DNA of 64,000 nt from Acidobacteriota bacterium (GCA_039028635.1 JBCCHV010000023.1:1-64000); one strand, 5' to 3'; numbered from the stretch's first letter, positions 49,585 through 58,510 are shown. Numbers and translations: made by a program. The notes: generated from the sequence alone by a model not told the origin.

Positions 49585-50028
49585 ATGCAGACCAAGTCCC
49601 TTTCGCTCGTCTTTGTTCTCCTCGTGGTCGCAGTTGCCTCTTTGACGGTGTCGGCCGGCAGCGAATCGGCGACCCACGACATCATCGACAAGGCGGCGCT
49701 CGATGAGGTGACCCTCGAGGTGGTCATCGACGGCGACATGGTCGGCTACGTCACCGTCGACGAAGAGCGCATGGGCTCTGCCTACATCCATGGCACCGAG
49801 GGCGCGGTGGGCTTCAAGCCGGAGAACATCAGCCTGCGCGGCGACGCCATCCGCCTTGCTCTCTATTCCCTCGACGATCCGCGCGACGCCAACCGGGTGC
49901 CCGGCAAGTGGATCGAGGATCTCGAGCTCGCCAAGGGCGATGCCGCCCTCATGCCCCCGAAGCTGTCCGAAAAGATGGGGCCCCGGCTCACCTTCCGCCT
50001 CGTCGACGTCAAGCTCGCCAACCGCTAG
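49585..50028 (+). CDS. Hypothetical exported protein
   Basis: 147 residues with a signal peptide (LSLVFVLLVVAVASLTVSAG) and a small acidic/beta-rich domain (VTLEVVIDGDMVGYVTVDEE, LTFRLVDVKLANR). No family recognised. It starts 14 bases after the cysteine-rich gene, so both probably share the promoter at 48861. The opposite-strand SRPBCC gene is convergent with it. Confidence 0.6.
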   Translation: MQTKSLSLVFVLLVVAVASLTVSAGSESATHDIIDKAALDEVTLEVVIDGDMVGYVTVDEERMGSAYIHGTEGAVGFKPENISLRGDAIRLALYSLDDPRDANRVPGKWIEDLELAKGDAALMPPKLSEKMGPRLTFRLVDVKLANR

Positions 50029-50043
50029 CTCTGCCGGTTCGGC

Positions 50044-50502
50044 TCAGTCCACGCTGGCCGAGCCCAGGTAGCGGCGGATCCCTTCAAAGGTTTCGCTCCA
50101 ACCCCGCTCGCAGGCGGCGAAGTACTCGTCCGCCTCGGGGCCAGCCGGAAAGCCCTCTTGGGTGACCGTCAGACGGGCGCCGTCCGCCTCGGGCTCGACT
50201 TCGAAGCGAGTGATGAACTCCGCCTCGAACGGCAGGTTCCCTTCCTTGGCGCGATAACGGTAGTTCTCCAGCTCCATGCGGCGGGGAGGCTCGAAGACTC
50301 GAATGTCGGCGGCCGTGGTGTAGTCCGGCTTGTCCTGGGATGCGCCCCAAATCGCGACCCACAGGCCCTCCGTTTCAGGCATGACGATCGCTTGCGCTGC
50401 GCCCCACCATTCGCAGATGGCGCTCGGAGTGTGCAAGAGCTGGAACAGCTTCTTGGGGGAGGTCGCGAAACTCTCAGAGTGGCAATGCTCTCGGGTCTTC
50501 AT
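50044..50502 (-). CDS. SRPBCC (AHSA1/START-like) domain protein
   Basis: About 152 residues from ATG 50502. The AHSA1-type fold is shown by ESFATSPKKLFQLLHTPSAI, WVAIWGASQDKPDYTT, RFEVEPEADGARLTVTQ and the C-terminal helix FAACERGWSETFEGIRRYL. These small hydrophobic-ligand or activator proteins have varied roles; none can be assigned. The frame is open about 75 bp further upstream. Confidence 0.8.
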   Translation of the reverse strand: MKTREHCHSESFATSPKKLFQLLHTPSAICEWWGAAQAIVMPETEGLWVAIWGASQDKPDYTTAADIRVFEPPRRMELENYRYRAKEGNLPFEAEFITRFEVEPEADGARLTVTQEGFPAGPEADEYFAACERGWSETFEGIRRYLGSASVD

Positions 50503-50676
50503 GGGGTCCCTCGGAAGTTGGTTCGATGCATCGGGCGGAAGCCCAGCAGGGTCGGCCACGCAAGAGCGAGAACCCACTAGGTGCTGCGCGAGAATTGTTG
50601 AGGTGACAGCTTAGAACAGCCGGCTCGCCGTTCGACGAACCGACCGCTCAGCGATTCGCGGGCCCGCCGGATCGAT

Positions 50677-51462
50677 TCATGGCACGTTGGAGGATGTCGG
50701 CTCGCGCACCCACATCCATCCCTCCTTCTGCGCCTGGGGAAGGTTCTCCGGAGGCGAGCAGAGGCCGGCCAGGAAGTCGTGGCCGGCGAGCAGGCAGATC
50801 AGAGCATCGAGCCGATGATCGCTCGCCAGCGCTTCCTGGCGTAGCGCCTCGGGCACGTCGACCCCCGCGCCGGTCATGCAGGCGAGGATTTCCCGTCGTT
50901 TGCTCCGGCCGACTTCAGAAGCTCCCTTGTAGCCGGCGTTCGGAAAGCTCCAAGCCCGCAGCGTTGCGGCGGGATAGACCTCGATACTGCCGCCGGTCGA
51001 GAGCGCCTCGGGGCTCCAGATCATAGGCAGGGCTTCGTCCGCTTCTTGCCGCAGGGCGGTCAGCAGCTCGAGGGAGGCATGGGCCGTGCGGGCGATGCGA
51101 TCGGCCCCGACGTCCAGCGATTGCTTGCCGATCCGGGCCCTCACCCAGCGATCCGTCTCGCGTCGGAACAGCAGGTTGCGCTCCCCCGGCAACTCCTCGC
51201 CGGCCGAGTGCGACGCCAGCGAGGCGCCGAGGTCTTCCGGCCAGCCCAGGGGAGCGTCGAGGGCGACCAGCACCGGTCGGCCCGCGGCGCGCTGCTCACG
51301 CAGCCACGCCGCCATCGCCGACGGCACCGGCTCGACGAAACCCGAGCACCGCAGCCGTCCCTGGGTGAACACGCCCACCGCCGCGCCGAGATTGGTGCGG
51401 CTGACGGCACAGTCGATTCCCAACAGCGCCACCGGGCCGGTGTGTGATCGCATCGAGCTCAT
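50677..51462 (-). CDS. DUF429 family predicted nuclease
   Basis: 261 residues. LLGIDCAVSRTNLGAAVG at the start and ALDAPLGWP give the RNase H-like DUF429 pattern, with DRWVRARIGKQSLDVGADRI and SIEVYPAATLRAW and a C-terminal SDHRLDALICLLAGHDFLAG. The family is predicted to be a nuclease; no function is established. AAGGAG precedes the ATG. It is divergent from the peptide-export locus. Confidence 0.85.
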   Translation of the reverse strand: MSSMRSHTGPVALLGIDCAVSRTNLGAAVGVFTQGRLRCSGFVEPVPSAMAAWLREQRAAGRPVLVALDAPLGWPEDLGASLASHSAGEELPGERNLLFRRETDRWVRARIGKQSLDVGADRIARTAHASLELLTALRQEADEALPMIWSPEALSTGGSIEVYPAATLRAWSFPNAGYKGASEVGRSKRREILACMTGAGVDVPEALRQEALASDHRLDALICLLAGHDFLAGLCSPPENLPQAQKEGWMWVREPTSSNVP

Positions 51463-51568
51463 TCGGTCTCCTTCGGGGCAGGATCCTATCGGTCCTCGGT
51501 GGCACCGTTGCTTCGAGCCGCTGGCCGCTGCTGCCGCCGGGCGGAACCGGCCGGCCGGGGCTGCTTCC

Positions 51569-51597
51569 TTGACCTACCGATCGAACGGGCGTAGCCT
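51569..51597 (+). promoter_or_regulatory. Candidate promoter of the peptide-export locus
   Basis: TTGACC (51569-51574), a 17-bp spacer and TAGCCT (51592-51597). It matches -35 at 5 of 6 and -10 at 3-4 of 6. It would start transcription near 51604, just before a palindromic operator-like site and the 35-residue peptide gene. Confidence 0.5.
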
Positions 51598-51622
51598 TAA
51601 GTGCTCGTTTTTTCAGATTTTC

Positions 51623-51641
51623 GATCACACCGATTGTGATC
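51623..51641. promoter_or_regulatory. Palindromic operator-like site before the peptide gene
   Basis: GATCACA-CCGAT-TGTGATC: 7-bp perfect inverted arms around 5 bases. The arms contain TCACA/TGTGA, the half-sites used by CRP/FNR-type regulators but in the everted order. It lies between the candidate transcription start and the peptide ATG (51690), where bound protein would block transcription; it could also form a leader hairpin. Confidence 0.5.
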
Positions 51642-51689
51642 ACCGCCGGACCGGGGTCCATTGGCGTCCGGCCGGAAAGGAGGACACTC

Positions 51690-51797
51690 ATGAAGGTGAA
51701 GACCAACGTCAAGGCGGGTCTCGCTCCGACCTGCGGTTGCGGCGCAACCGGTAGGAAGGGCCACAAGACCAGCTATCAGGGCCGTCACACCGGCTAA
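51690..51797 (+). CDS. Small 35-residue peptide with CGCG motif, putative export substrate
   Basis: Reads MKVKTNVKAGLAPT, then CGCGATG, then RKGHKTSYQGRHTG, with stop TAA. AAAGGAGG, a near-perfect ribosome binding site, is 6 bases upstream. Two cysteines (15, 17) and a very basic, Gly/Lys/His-rich end are notable. The candidate promoter and palindrome lie upstream, and an HlyD-type adaptor and two exporter ABC genes follow within about 100 bp. It has no clear double-glycine leader (KAG and GA are weak possibilities) and no nearby modification enzyme. Function is unknown; export by the adjacent system is inference from position and size. Confidence 0.7.
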   Translation: MKVKTNVKAGLAPTCGCGATGRKGHKTSYQGRHTG

Positions 51798-51900
51798 ACC
51801 CGGCTGGCTGAGCTCGCGGCGCGCTGTGGTGCCGGCGGCTGGTCGCAGCCGGCGCCGGGCCGCCACCTGGAAGACCTGTTCCCGGAACGGGTGAGTCGTC

Positions 51901-53085
51901 GTGTCCTTACCCGACCCCAAATCCTTCCCTTTTTCCAGATCCACCTCCTTGATCGCCGGTGACGATCTCCGGCGCTGGCTGCCGCGTCTCGGAATCGTCA
52001 CCTTCTTCCTGCTCGCCTGGGGCGGCTGGTTCGCCTGCGGCGAGATCCGGGTGTACGAGGTCGCCACCGAAGCTCGCCTCGAGAGCGCCGCCGAAGTCCA
52101 TCCCGTCGACGCTCCCCTCGGTGGCCGGATCGTGGCGGTCCACGCTCGTCTCGGTGAGGCGGTTGCCGCCGGCGACCCGCTGTTCGATCTCGAAGCGGAA
52201 GACGCCGAGTTCGAGCTCACCGAGGCCAAGACCCGTCTCGAGGCGCTCGAGCGCCAGCTCGCCTCGATCGCGGAGGAGTCCGATCTGGTGGCGAGACTCT
52301 TGGATCTCGAGCGCGCCGCCGGTCAAGAACGGCTGCGGGCCGCGGGCTTGCAGCAAGAGGTCGAAACGATCGTCGGGCGGGTGGCGGAATCGGAGCATCA
52401 GCGGGCTCGACGGCTGCACGAAGAGGGCCTGTTGTCCGACCTCGATCGGCAGCGCTACCGCGGCGAGGTCGAGAAGAGCCGCGCTCGCTCCGAAGCCGAA
52501 AGCGCCGATCTCGAAGCCCTCCAGACCTCGATCCGCGGCCAGCAGACGGAGCTCGAAGCCCGTGCCGCCCACCTCGAGCATGAGCGGGTCACGGTGCAGG
52601 GGGAGGCCGCGGAGCTGGCTGCCCACCTCGAGCATTTGCAGCATGAGATCGCCGAGCGGAGAGTGGTGGCTCCCGTCGCTGGGCGAGTGGCGCGCCTTGC
52701 CGAGGTGCAGGTCGGAGCGGTGGTGGCGACCGGCGAGCGGCTGGCCGACGTGCTGCCCGACGGAGCGATCCGCGCCGTCGCCTGGTTTCCGCCCTCAGCG
52801 CTCGGTCGGCTCGCTCCGGGGCAGTCCGCCTGGCTGCGCCTCGACGCCTATCCCTGGACCGACTTCGGTGCCGTCGAAGCCACCGTCGAGCGGGTTGCCG
52901 ACGAGCCGAACGATGGCCGACTGCGCGCCGAGCTGGCTCTCGCGCCGTCGCCCCCCCGTGGCGTTTCGCCGCGACACGGTCTGACCGCGACGGCCGAGGT
53001 CGCCGTCGAGACGGTGACTCCGGCGCGCTGGGTGCTGCGCGCCGCCGGCGGAACCCTCGACCGGCCGGTGCCCAGCGGCGGCTGA
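51901..53085 (+). CDS. HlyD-like membrane fusion (periplasmic adaptor) protein
   Basis: 394 residues from GTG 51901. One TM (RLGIVTFFLLAWGGWFA, about 30-47), then the first lipoyl half (PVDAPLGGRIVAVHARLGEA), a long charged coiled-coil hairpin (about 105-240), the second lipoyl half (APVAGRVARLAEVQVGAVVA) and a beta-barrel. It would link the ABC exporters to an outer-membrane channel not encoded here. Its size and place match NHLM-type secretion proteins. 103 bp after the small peptide. Confidence 0.85.
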   Translation: MSLPDPKSFPFSRSTSLIAGDDLRRWLPRLGIVTFFLLAWGGWFACGEIRVYEVATEARLESAAEVHPVDAPLGGRIVAVHARLGEAVAAGDPLFDLEAEDAEFELTEAKTRLEALERQLASIAEESDLVARLLDLERAAGQERLRAAGLQQEVETIVGRVAESEHQRARRLHEEGLLSDLDRQRYRGEVEKSRARSEAESADLEALQTSIRGQQTELEARAAHLEHERVTVQGEAAELAAHLEHLQHEIAERRVVAPVAGRVARLAEVQVGAVVATGERLADVLPDGAIRAVAWFPPSALGRLAPGQSAWLRLDAYPWTDFGAVEATVERVADEPNDGRLRAELALAPSPPRGVSPRHGLTATAEVAVETVTPARWVLRAAGGTLDRPVPSGG

Positions 53086-53110
53086 AGCGGGAGCTCCTCG
53101 GGGCCGCGGG

Positions 53111-55801
53111 ATGACGAGAACGATGAATGCGCCGAAGCGTCGTTTTCTGATTCCGGAAACGGTGCAGTCTTCGGCGATGGACTGCGGTCCCGCGGTTCTC
53201 TGCTCGCTGCTTGCCGGCTTCGGAATCGAGGCCGCCTACGGGCGCCTGCGGGAGGCCTGTCAGACCGGCATCGACGGCACTTCCATCGCGGCCATCGAAG
53301 AGCTTGCGACGGCCTCCGGACTGGAGGCGGAGCAGGTCATGGTGCCGGCCGAAGACCTGCTGATCCCTTCGGCCCAGGCCCTACCGGCGGTGGTGGTCGT
53401 GCTCGCCGGAGGAGTCACTCACTTCGTCGTCCTTTGGCGGCGCCACGGCTCGCGCCTCCAAGTGATGGACCCAGCGACCGGCCGCCGCTGGCCGTCGGCC
53501 CGCCGTTTTCTCGACGACGTCTACGTTCACCAGCACGAAGTGGCGGCGGCCGACTGGCGGCAGTGGTCGGAAGGGCCCGAGGCGACGGCGATCGTGCGCT
53601 CACGGTTGAGCCGCCTGGGCGCGGAAGCCGCCGCCGACAGGATTCAAGAGTCGGCTCGGGCGGTTCCGGGCTGGCTCGGCCTGGCGGCCCTGGATGCGGC
53701 GACTCGCCTGTGCGACAGCCTGAGCTCGGCCGGCGCCATCCGGCGCGGCCCGGAGGCGACCCGTCTGGTGGAACGCCTGGCGGTCGAGGCGGCCGCCGCC
53801 GACCGGCCGGAGAAGATCGTTCCTGCGCGCTTTTGGTCGGTCCGGCCGGCGACAGTGACCGAATCGCCGGCGTCCGCGACCGCTCTGACGCTGCGCGGTG
53901 CCGTCCTGGTGCGGGCTCTCGGCCGGAGGCAGACGGCCGACTCGCCGACGATTCCTTCACTACCCGGAGTCGGTCCTCGGCTCGGCGACTCGGTGGCGCC
54001 AAGAAGCGAGCCGGGGCCGATGCGGCGGCTGCTCGGATTCCTGCGCCAGGGCGGACGACGCAGCCTGATGGCGCTGGGTGCGGCCGCGGCGGTGGCTTCC
54101 CTCCTCGCCGCCTGCGAGGCTCTGCTGCTCAACGGCCTGCTCCGCATCGCAGATCAGCTCGGCGGAACCGGCCAGCTGCCGGGGGCGCTGGCTGTCTTGC
54201 TCGCCTTCGCCGCCGCGCTGGCGCTTCTCGAGCTCACCGTCGCCCTTGGTGCCCGCGATCTCGGTCGCGGCCTCGAAGCGCGCCTGCGAGTGGCCTTTCT
54301 GGAGAAGATTCCACGCCTCGGCGAGCGCTGGTTTCGCAGCCGGTTGCCGTCCGATCTCGCCGAACGGGCCCACAGCGCCGTGTGGTTGCGCACGTTCCCT
54401 GCGGCCGTTCTGGGCATTCTCGGCGCCGGCTGCGAGCTGGCCGTCACCGCCCTCGCCCTCGGTTGGCTGTTCCCCGGAACCGCTCCCCTGGCGGTCCTCG
54501 CCGCCGTCCTCGCCGTTGCCGTGCCCCTGGCGCTCCAGCCCTTCCTCGGCGAGCGCGAGCTGCGCATGCGACATCACGGCGCGGCCCTGGCTCGCCTCCA
54601 GCTCGATGCACTGCTCGGTCTGCTGGCGGTTCGCTCCCATGGCGCCGAGCCGCTGGTGCGGCGCCAGCACGACGAGATTCTGGAGCATTGGCAGGAAGCC
54701 GGAACCAGCCAGCTTCGCGGTGCCCTGGCGGCGATGGTGGTGCAGTCGTTGGTGGGTTACGGGATGGCGGCGGCGCTGGTCGGGCTGCACGTCGCGGACC
54801 ACGGAATCGGGGGAGGTGCCCTCTTGCTCGCCTACTGGGCGCTCAAGCTTCCCGAGCTCGGCGGCGAGATCGCCGCCGGCCTCGAGCAGATTCCGTCCCA
54901 TCGCAGCGTGGCGGTGCGAATGCTGGAGCCCCTCGGAGCGCCGGACTACGAGTCCGAGACCGGGGCCGAGGTCCACGCCGTCTCACGAGGATCCCAAGGC
55001 GTTGCCATCTCGCTGCACGGCGTATCCGTGACGGGGGCGGGTGGTCCCGTTCTCGAAGGTCTCGACCTCGAGATCGGAGCCGGTCGCCGGGTGGCGGTTC
55101 TGGGTCCGTCGGGCGCTGGAAAATCGACCCTGCTCGGGCTTCTCCTGGGTTTGCAAACGCCCGCCGAAGGCGAAACTCGAATCGACGGCGAGCTTCTCGA
55201 TGCCGTGGTTCTGGCGCGCCTACGGGCCGCCACCGCCTGGGTCGACCCGGGGGTGCGGTTGTGGAATCGTCCGCTGCTCGACAACTTGCGCTACGGCGCA
55301 GAATCGCGGGCGGCGCCGCTGGCTGACCTGCTCTCCGCCGCCGAGTTGGTGGGAGTCCTCGAAGAGCTGCCCGAAGGCCTCGCCACGCGCCTCGGGGAGG
55401 GCGGCGGCTTGGTCTCCGGCGGTGAAGGGCAGCGGGTGCGCTTTGGTCGCGCCCTCGGACGGCCGGCGGCCCGTCTGGTGCTGCTCGACGAGCCCTTTCG
55501 CGGTCTCGACCGCGCGCAGCGCACCCGCCTACTCCAGAACGCTCGCGAATGGTGGCCCCGCGCCACCTTGATCTGCGCCACCCACGATGCCGCTTCGGTG
55601 CGGGACTTCGACCAGATGGTGATTCTCGACGGCGGCCGCATTGTCGAAGCCGGCGAGCCGGCCAAGCTGGCGGTCGATTCCGGCTCCCGCTACGGACGCC
55701 TGCTCGAGAAAGAAGCCGCTGCCTGGGCCGATCCGGATTGGCGACGACTGCATCTCGTCGACGGATGTATTTCCGCAAGCCCAGTGGAGGCGGAGCGATG
55801 A
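53111..55801 (+). CDS. Peptidase C39-domain ABC exporter
   Basis: 896 residues. The N-terminal C39 cysteine peptidase has an intact triad: Gln19 and Cys25 in QSSAMDCGPA, His104 in GGVTHFVVLWR, Asp120 in QVMDPATGR. A ~150-residue linker leads to a TMD (about 310-600) and an NBD with Walker A GPSGAGKSTLLG (from Gly665), signature VSGGEGQRVRFGRAL and Walker B LVLLDEP. The peptidase would cleave leader peptides during export. The long linker is unusual for simple bacteriocin exporters. It overlaps the next gene by 4 bp (ATGA). Confidence 0.9.
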   Translation: MTRTMNAPKRRFLIPETVQSSAMDCGPAVLCSLLAGFGIEAAYGRLREACQTGIDGTSIAAIEELATASGLEAEQVMVPAEDLLIPSAQALPAVVVVLAGGVTHFVVLWRRHGSRLQVMDPATGRRWPSARRFLDDVYVHQHEVAAADWRQWSEGPEATAIVRSRLSRLGAEAAADRIQESARAVPGWLGLAALDAATRLCDSLSSAGAIRRGPEATRLVERLAVEAAAADRPEKIVPARFWSVRPATVTESPASATALTLRGAVLVRALGRRQTADSPTIPSLPGVGPRLGDSVAPRSEPGPMRRLLGFLRQGGRRSLMALGAAAAVASLLAACEALLLNGLLRIADQLGGTGQLPGALAVLLAFAAALALLELTVALGARDLGRGLEARLRVAFLEKIPRLGERWFRSRLPSDLAERAHSAVWLRTFPAAVLGILGAGCELAVTALALGWLFPGTAPLAVLAAVLAVAVPLALQPFLGERELRMRHHGAALARLQLDALLGLLAVRSHGAEPLVRRQHDEILEHWQEAGTSQLRGALAAMVVQSLVGYGMAAALVGLHVADHGIGGGALLLAYWALKLPELGGEIAAGLEQIPSHRSVAVRMLEPLGAPDYESETGAEVHAVSRGSQGVAISLHGVSVTGAGGPVLEGLDLEIGAGRRVAVLGPSGAGKSTLLGLLLGLQTPAEGETRIDGELLDAVVLARLRAATAWVDPGVRLWNRPLLDNLRYGAESRAAPLADLLSAAELVGVLEELPEGLATRLGEGGGLVSGGEGQRVRFGRALGRPAARLVLLDEPFRGLDRAQRTRLLQNAREWWPRATLICATHDAASVRDFDQMVILDGGRIVEAGEPAKLAVDSGSRYGRLLEKEAAAWADPDWRRLHLVDGCISASPVEAER

Positions 55802-57918
55802 CGCTCGAGGGCGCCCTGGCCTGGCCGGAGGAACGCTTGACCGCGGCGATTCCGGCCCTCGCCCGCGCCGCCGGTTTGGCCGGCGACCGCTCGGCCCACG
55901 GCGAGGGTGGAGGGGAGGCGGAAGGGAACACCGAGACCAACCCCGCGGCCATCGCCGCCTCGGCCCAGCGGGCGGGAGTCGAGGCCTGGCCGGTTTCGGC
56001 TTCCTATCGGGATGTCGACCATCTGCTGTCCGGCGTCGAGCCGTTGCTACTTCGGTCGACCGGGAACGACCGCTGGCTGGCGATACTCGGGGGCGGGGCG
56101 CGAGTCCGTCTGGTCAGCGCCGACGGCTCGATCGTCCGACTGCCGGCGCGGCGCTTGGCCGCCGTCTTGCGCGCTCCCCTCGAAGACGAGGGCGCTCACG
56201 AGGTCGAGGCTCTTCTCGAACGCGCCGGAGTTCCGGCCCGACGCCGGCCTCGCGCCGGCCGCGCCCTGCTCAGCGAGCGCCTCCGCGGTGAGCCTTGTGT
56301 CGAGGGCTGGTCGCTGCGCTTGCCGCCTGGGGCCCGCACCTCGAGTCAGCTTCGCCGCGCCGGCTTGTTCGGCCGCCTCGGTCGCCTGGCCATTGCCCAC
56401 GCCGCCTCCTGGGTCTTGTTGATCACTTCCTGGGCTGTGCTCGGTCGCGGCGTTCTCGAGGGCCGTCTCGATCCCGGTTGGCTGGTTGCCTGGGCCCTTC
56501 TTCTCGTCACCTTGATTCCTCTGCAGGCGGTGGCTTTGTGGTCCGAGGGGACGGCGGCCCTCGGCGCCGGTGCTCTGCTCAAACATCGTCTGCTGGCGGG
56601 CTCCCTGCGGCTCGACCCGGAAGAGATCCGCGACCAAGGTGCCGGCGAGCTGCTCGGGAAGGTGATGGAGGCCGAGCGGGTCGAAGATCTGGCCCTTGGT
56701 GGCGGCTTCACCGCGATGCTGGCCATCGTCGAGATCGCTCTCGCCGCCGGCGTGCTCGCCCTGGGGGCCGGCGGTGCATTGCATGCCCTATTGCTCGTCG
56801 GCTGGCTCTTCGCCCTCGGCGTGGCCGGCTGGCGGCTCTACCTCGAACGGCGGGGCTGGGCCGAAGAGAGGGTCGGCATGACCGACCATCTGGTCGAACG
56901 CCTGCTCGGCCAGCGGACCCGACTGGTCCAGGAGTCCCGAGAGCACTGGCACGACGCCGAGGACGCCGAGCTGGAGAGCTATCTGCAGCGCTCGCGGCGC
57001 CTCGACAGACTGATGCCGCGCATCCAGATCTTCGCCACCCGCGGCTGGCTCCTCGCCGCCTTGCTCGCCCTGGCACCGGCGCTCCTCTCCGGTGGCACCT
57101 CGGCCGCCTCCGTGGCGATCGCCTTGGGAGGAATCCTGCTCGCCGCGCGCGGACTTCAGGGCGTGGCCGGTGGCCTTTCGAGCCTGACCGCGGCCGCCGT
57201 CGCATGGCGTCAGGTGGCGAGCCTCTACGGCGCCGCGACGCGCCGAGAACCGGAGGGTTCCCCCGAGATCGACTCCGTTGCCGAAGCCGAAACCCGAGAT
57301 GCCGACGCCGTGGTGCTGACCGCCCAGGGCATCGACTTTCGCTACCCCGGCCGTGGTCGCCGAACCCTCGACGCCTGCGGCCTCGAGCTCCGGTCCGGCG
57401 ATCGCGTTCTCCTCTCCGGCGACTCCGGCAGCGGCAAGTCCACCCTGATCTCCCTGCTGGCGGCCCTGCGGCGGCCGCAGGCGGGGGTCATGCTGCTGCG
57501 CGGCGCCGATCTGCACGCTTGGGGCGCCATCGCTTGGCACCGCCGAGTGGCGGCGGCACCGCAATTCCACGACAATCATCTCTTCGCCGCCCCGCTGGCT
57601 TTCAACCTCCTCCTCGGGCGCAACTGGCCGCCGAGCCCAGAGGATCTCGCCGTCGCCGGCGAGATCTGCGACGAGCTCGGCCTCGGTGAGCTCATCACCC
57701 GCATGCCCGCCGGCCTCATGCAGCCCATCGGCGAGAGCGGCTGGCGCCTCTCCCACGGCGAAGCCAGCCGCGTCTACCTCGCCCGGGTGCTGCTCCAAGA
57801 GCCCGACATCGTCCTCCTCGACGAGAGCTTCGCCGCCCTCGACCCCGCCAGCCTAGAAACCGCCCTCGGCTGCGCCCGCCGCCGAGCCAACACCCTTCTC
57901 ATCGCCACCCACGATTGA
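55798..57918 (+). CDS. Second ABC exporter with degenerate N-terminal domain
   Basis: 706 residues. The N-terminal ~180 residues keep beta-strands like a C39 domain (DRWLAILGGGARVRLVSADG, IVRLPARRLAAVL) but lack the catalytic Cys and His. A TMD (about 200-470) follows, then an NBD with Walker A GDSGSGKSTLISLL (Gly541 on), signature LSHGEASRVYLARVL (LSGGQ variant), Walker B IVLLDES and H-loop LLIATHD. It probably forms a heterodimer or partner with the C39 exporter upstream, as in NHLM systems. It is translationally coupled (ATGA). Confidence 0.88.
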   Translation: MTLEGALAWPEERLTAAIPALARAAGLAGDRSAHGEGGGEAEGNTETNPAAIAASAQRAGVEAWPVSASYRDVDHLLSGVEPLLLRSTGNDRWLAILGGGARVRLVSADGSIVRLPARRLAAVLRAPLEDEGAHEVEALLERAGVPARRRPRAGRALLSERLRGEPCVEGWSLRLPPGARTSSQLRRAGLFGRLGRLAIAHAASWVLLITSWAVLGRGVLEGRLDPGWLVAWALLLVTLIPLQAVALWSEGTAALGAGALLKHRLLAGSLRLDPEEIRDQGAGELLGKVMEAERVEDLALGGGFTAMLAIVEIALAAGVLALGAGGALHALLLVGWLFALGVAGWRLYLERRGWAEERVGMTDHLVERLLGQRTRLVQESREHWHDAEDAELESYLQRSRRLDRLMPRIQIFATRGWLLAALLALAPALLSGGTSAASVAIALGGILLAARGLQGVAGGLSSLTAAAVAWRQVASLYGAATRREPEGSPEIDSVAEAETRDADAVVLTAQGIDFRYPGRGRRTLDACGLELRSGDRVLLSGDSGSGKSTLISLLAALRRPQAGVMLLRGADLHAWGAIAWHRRVAAAPQFHDNHLFAAPLAFNLLLGRNWPPSPEDLAVAGEICDELGLGELITRMPAGLMQPIGESGWRLSHGEASRVYLARVLLQEPDIVLLDESFAALDPASLETALGCARRRANTLLIATHD

Positions 57919-57998
57919 ACAGGGCTGCCCGAGGGGCGGCGGGCTCGACGATTGCGACTCTGGTCGTCCCCACCAACCTTCCTGAAAGACCAGAACGG

Positions 57999-58048
57999 TT
58001 GTCAGGGAGCTCGCTGGTGGTTACCATTTATTCGAACATTGCAATGTT
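57999..58048 (+). promoter_or_regulatory. Promoter with overlapping palindrome upstream of a small membrane protein
   Basis: TTGTCA (57999-58004), 17-bp spacer, TACCAT (58022-58027); then a 14-bp perfect palindrome AACATTGCAATGTT (58035-58048) at the likely transcription start. A repressor bound there would block the promoter. TTGCAAT also occurs just before the ATG at 59275. Confidence 0.55.
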
Positions 58049-58061
58049 ATTTCGAAAGACC

Positions 58062-58358
58062 ATGAAAAGCCCTGCCCTGCGTCCGCCGCTGCCGCCCGTG
58101 CTACGGCCCTGGGTTGCGGTGGTCGCTGTGCTGTTCTTGCTCGGCTCTCAAGGGATCCTCATGGTCGAGCATCAGCACGAGGATGGTGTCGACCAGGACT
58201 GCGCGCCTTGCCACGTCGCTCACGTTCAAGGGACCGTGCCGCAGACGCCGATCGCGGCGCCGAGCTTGCGCGAGGTGGGCGATTCTGTTCCCTGTCCGGT
58301 CCGCTCCGCTGTCCTGGCGGCTCGCACTCTCCTCCCCTGCCGCGGTCCGCCTGCCTGA
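58062..58358 (+). CDS. Small membrane protein with HxH/CxxC (DUF2946-like)
   Basis: 98 residues from ATG 58062. One TM segment (WVAVVAVLFLLGSQGIL) precedes EHQHEDGVDQDCAPCHVAH, then a proline-rich stretch and an end of LLPCRGPPA. The H-x-H...C-x-x-C plan with an RGPP end resembles DUF2946-type proteins, thought to bind metal ions in the periplasm. Its partner at 59275 has the same plan. The upstream palindrome suggests regulated expression. A longer upstream start exists but has no promoter. Confidence 0.65.
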   Translation: MKSPALRPPLPPVLRPWVAVVAVLFLLGSQGILMVEHQHEDGVDQDCAPCHVAHVQGTVPQTPIAAPSLREVGDSVPCPVRSAVLAARTLLPCRGPPA

Positions 58359-58510
58359 GTCGTCTTTCCGTTGGTAGCGGCTGACGACGTCGTCCGTCGC
58401 TCGTGGTGCCGGCGCGGCAGCGCTCGGCACTGTCGGTGCTTTGCCTGGCTGCTGCTGGCGGCGCCGTCCTTGGTGGGCCAACGAAAACCTCGAGGAGGAG
58501 GGCACTACTC

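Noticed and set aside
51690-51797. Canonical double-glycine leader in the 35-residue peptide
   Set aside because: No GG or GA/GS site preceded by the usual hydrophobic pattern; cleavage by the C39 domain cannot be assigned from sequence.
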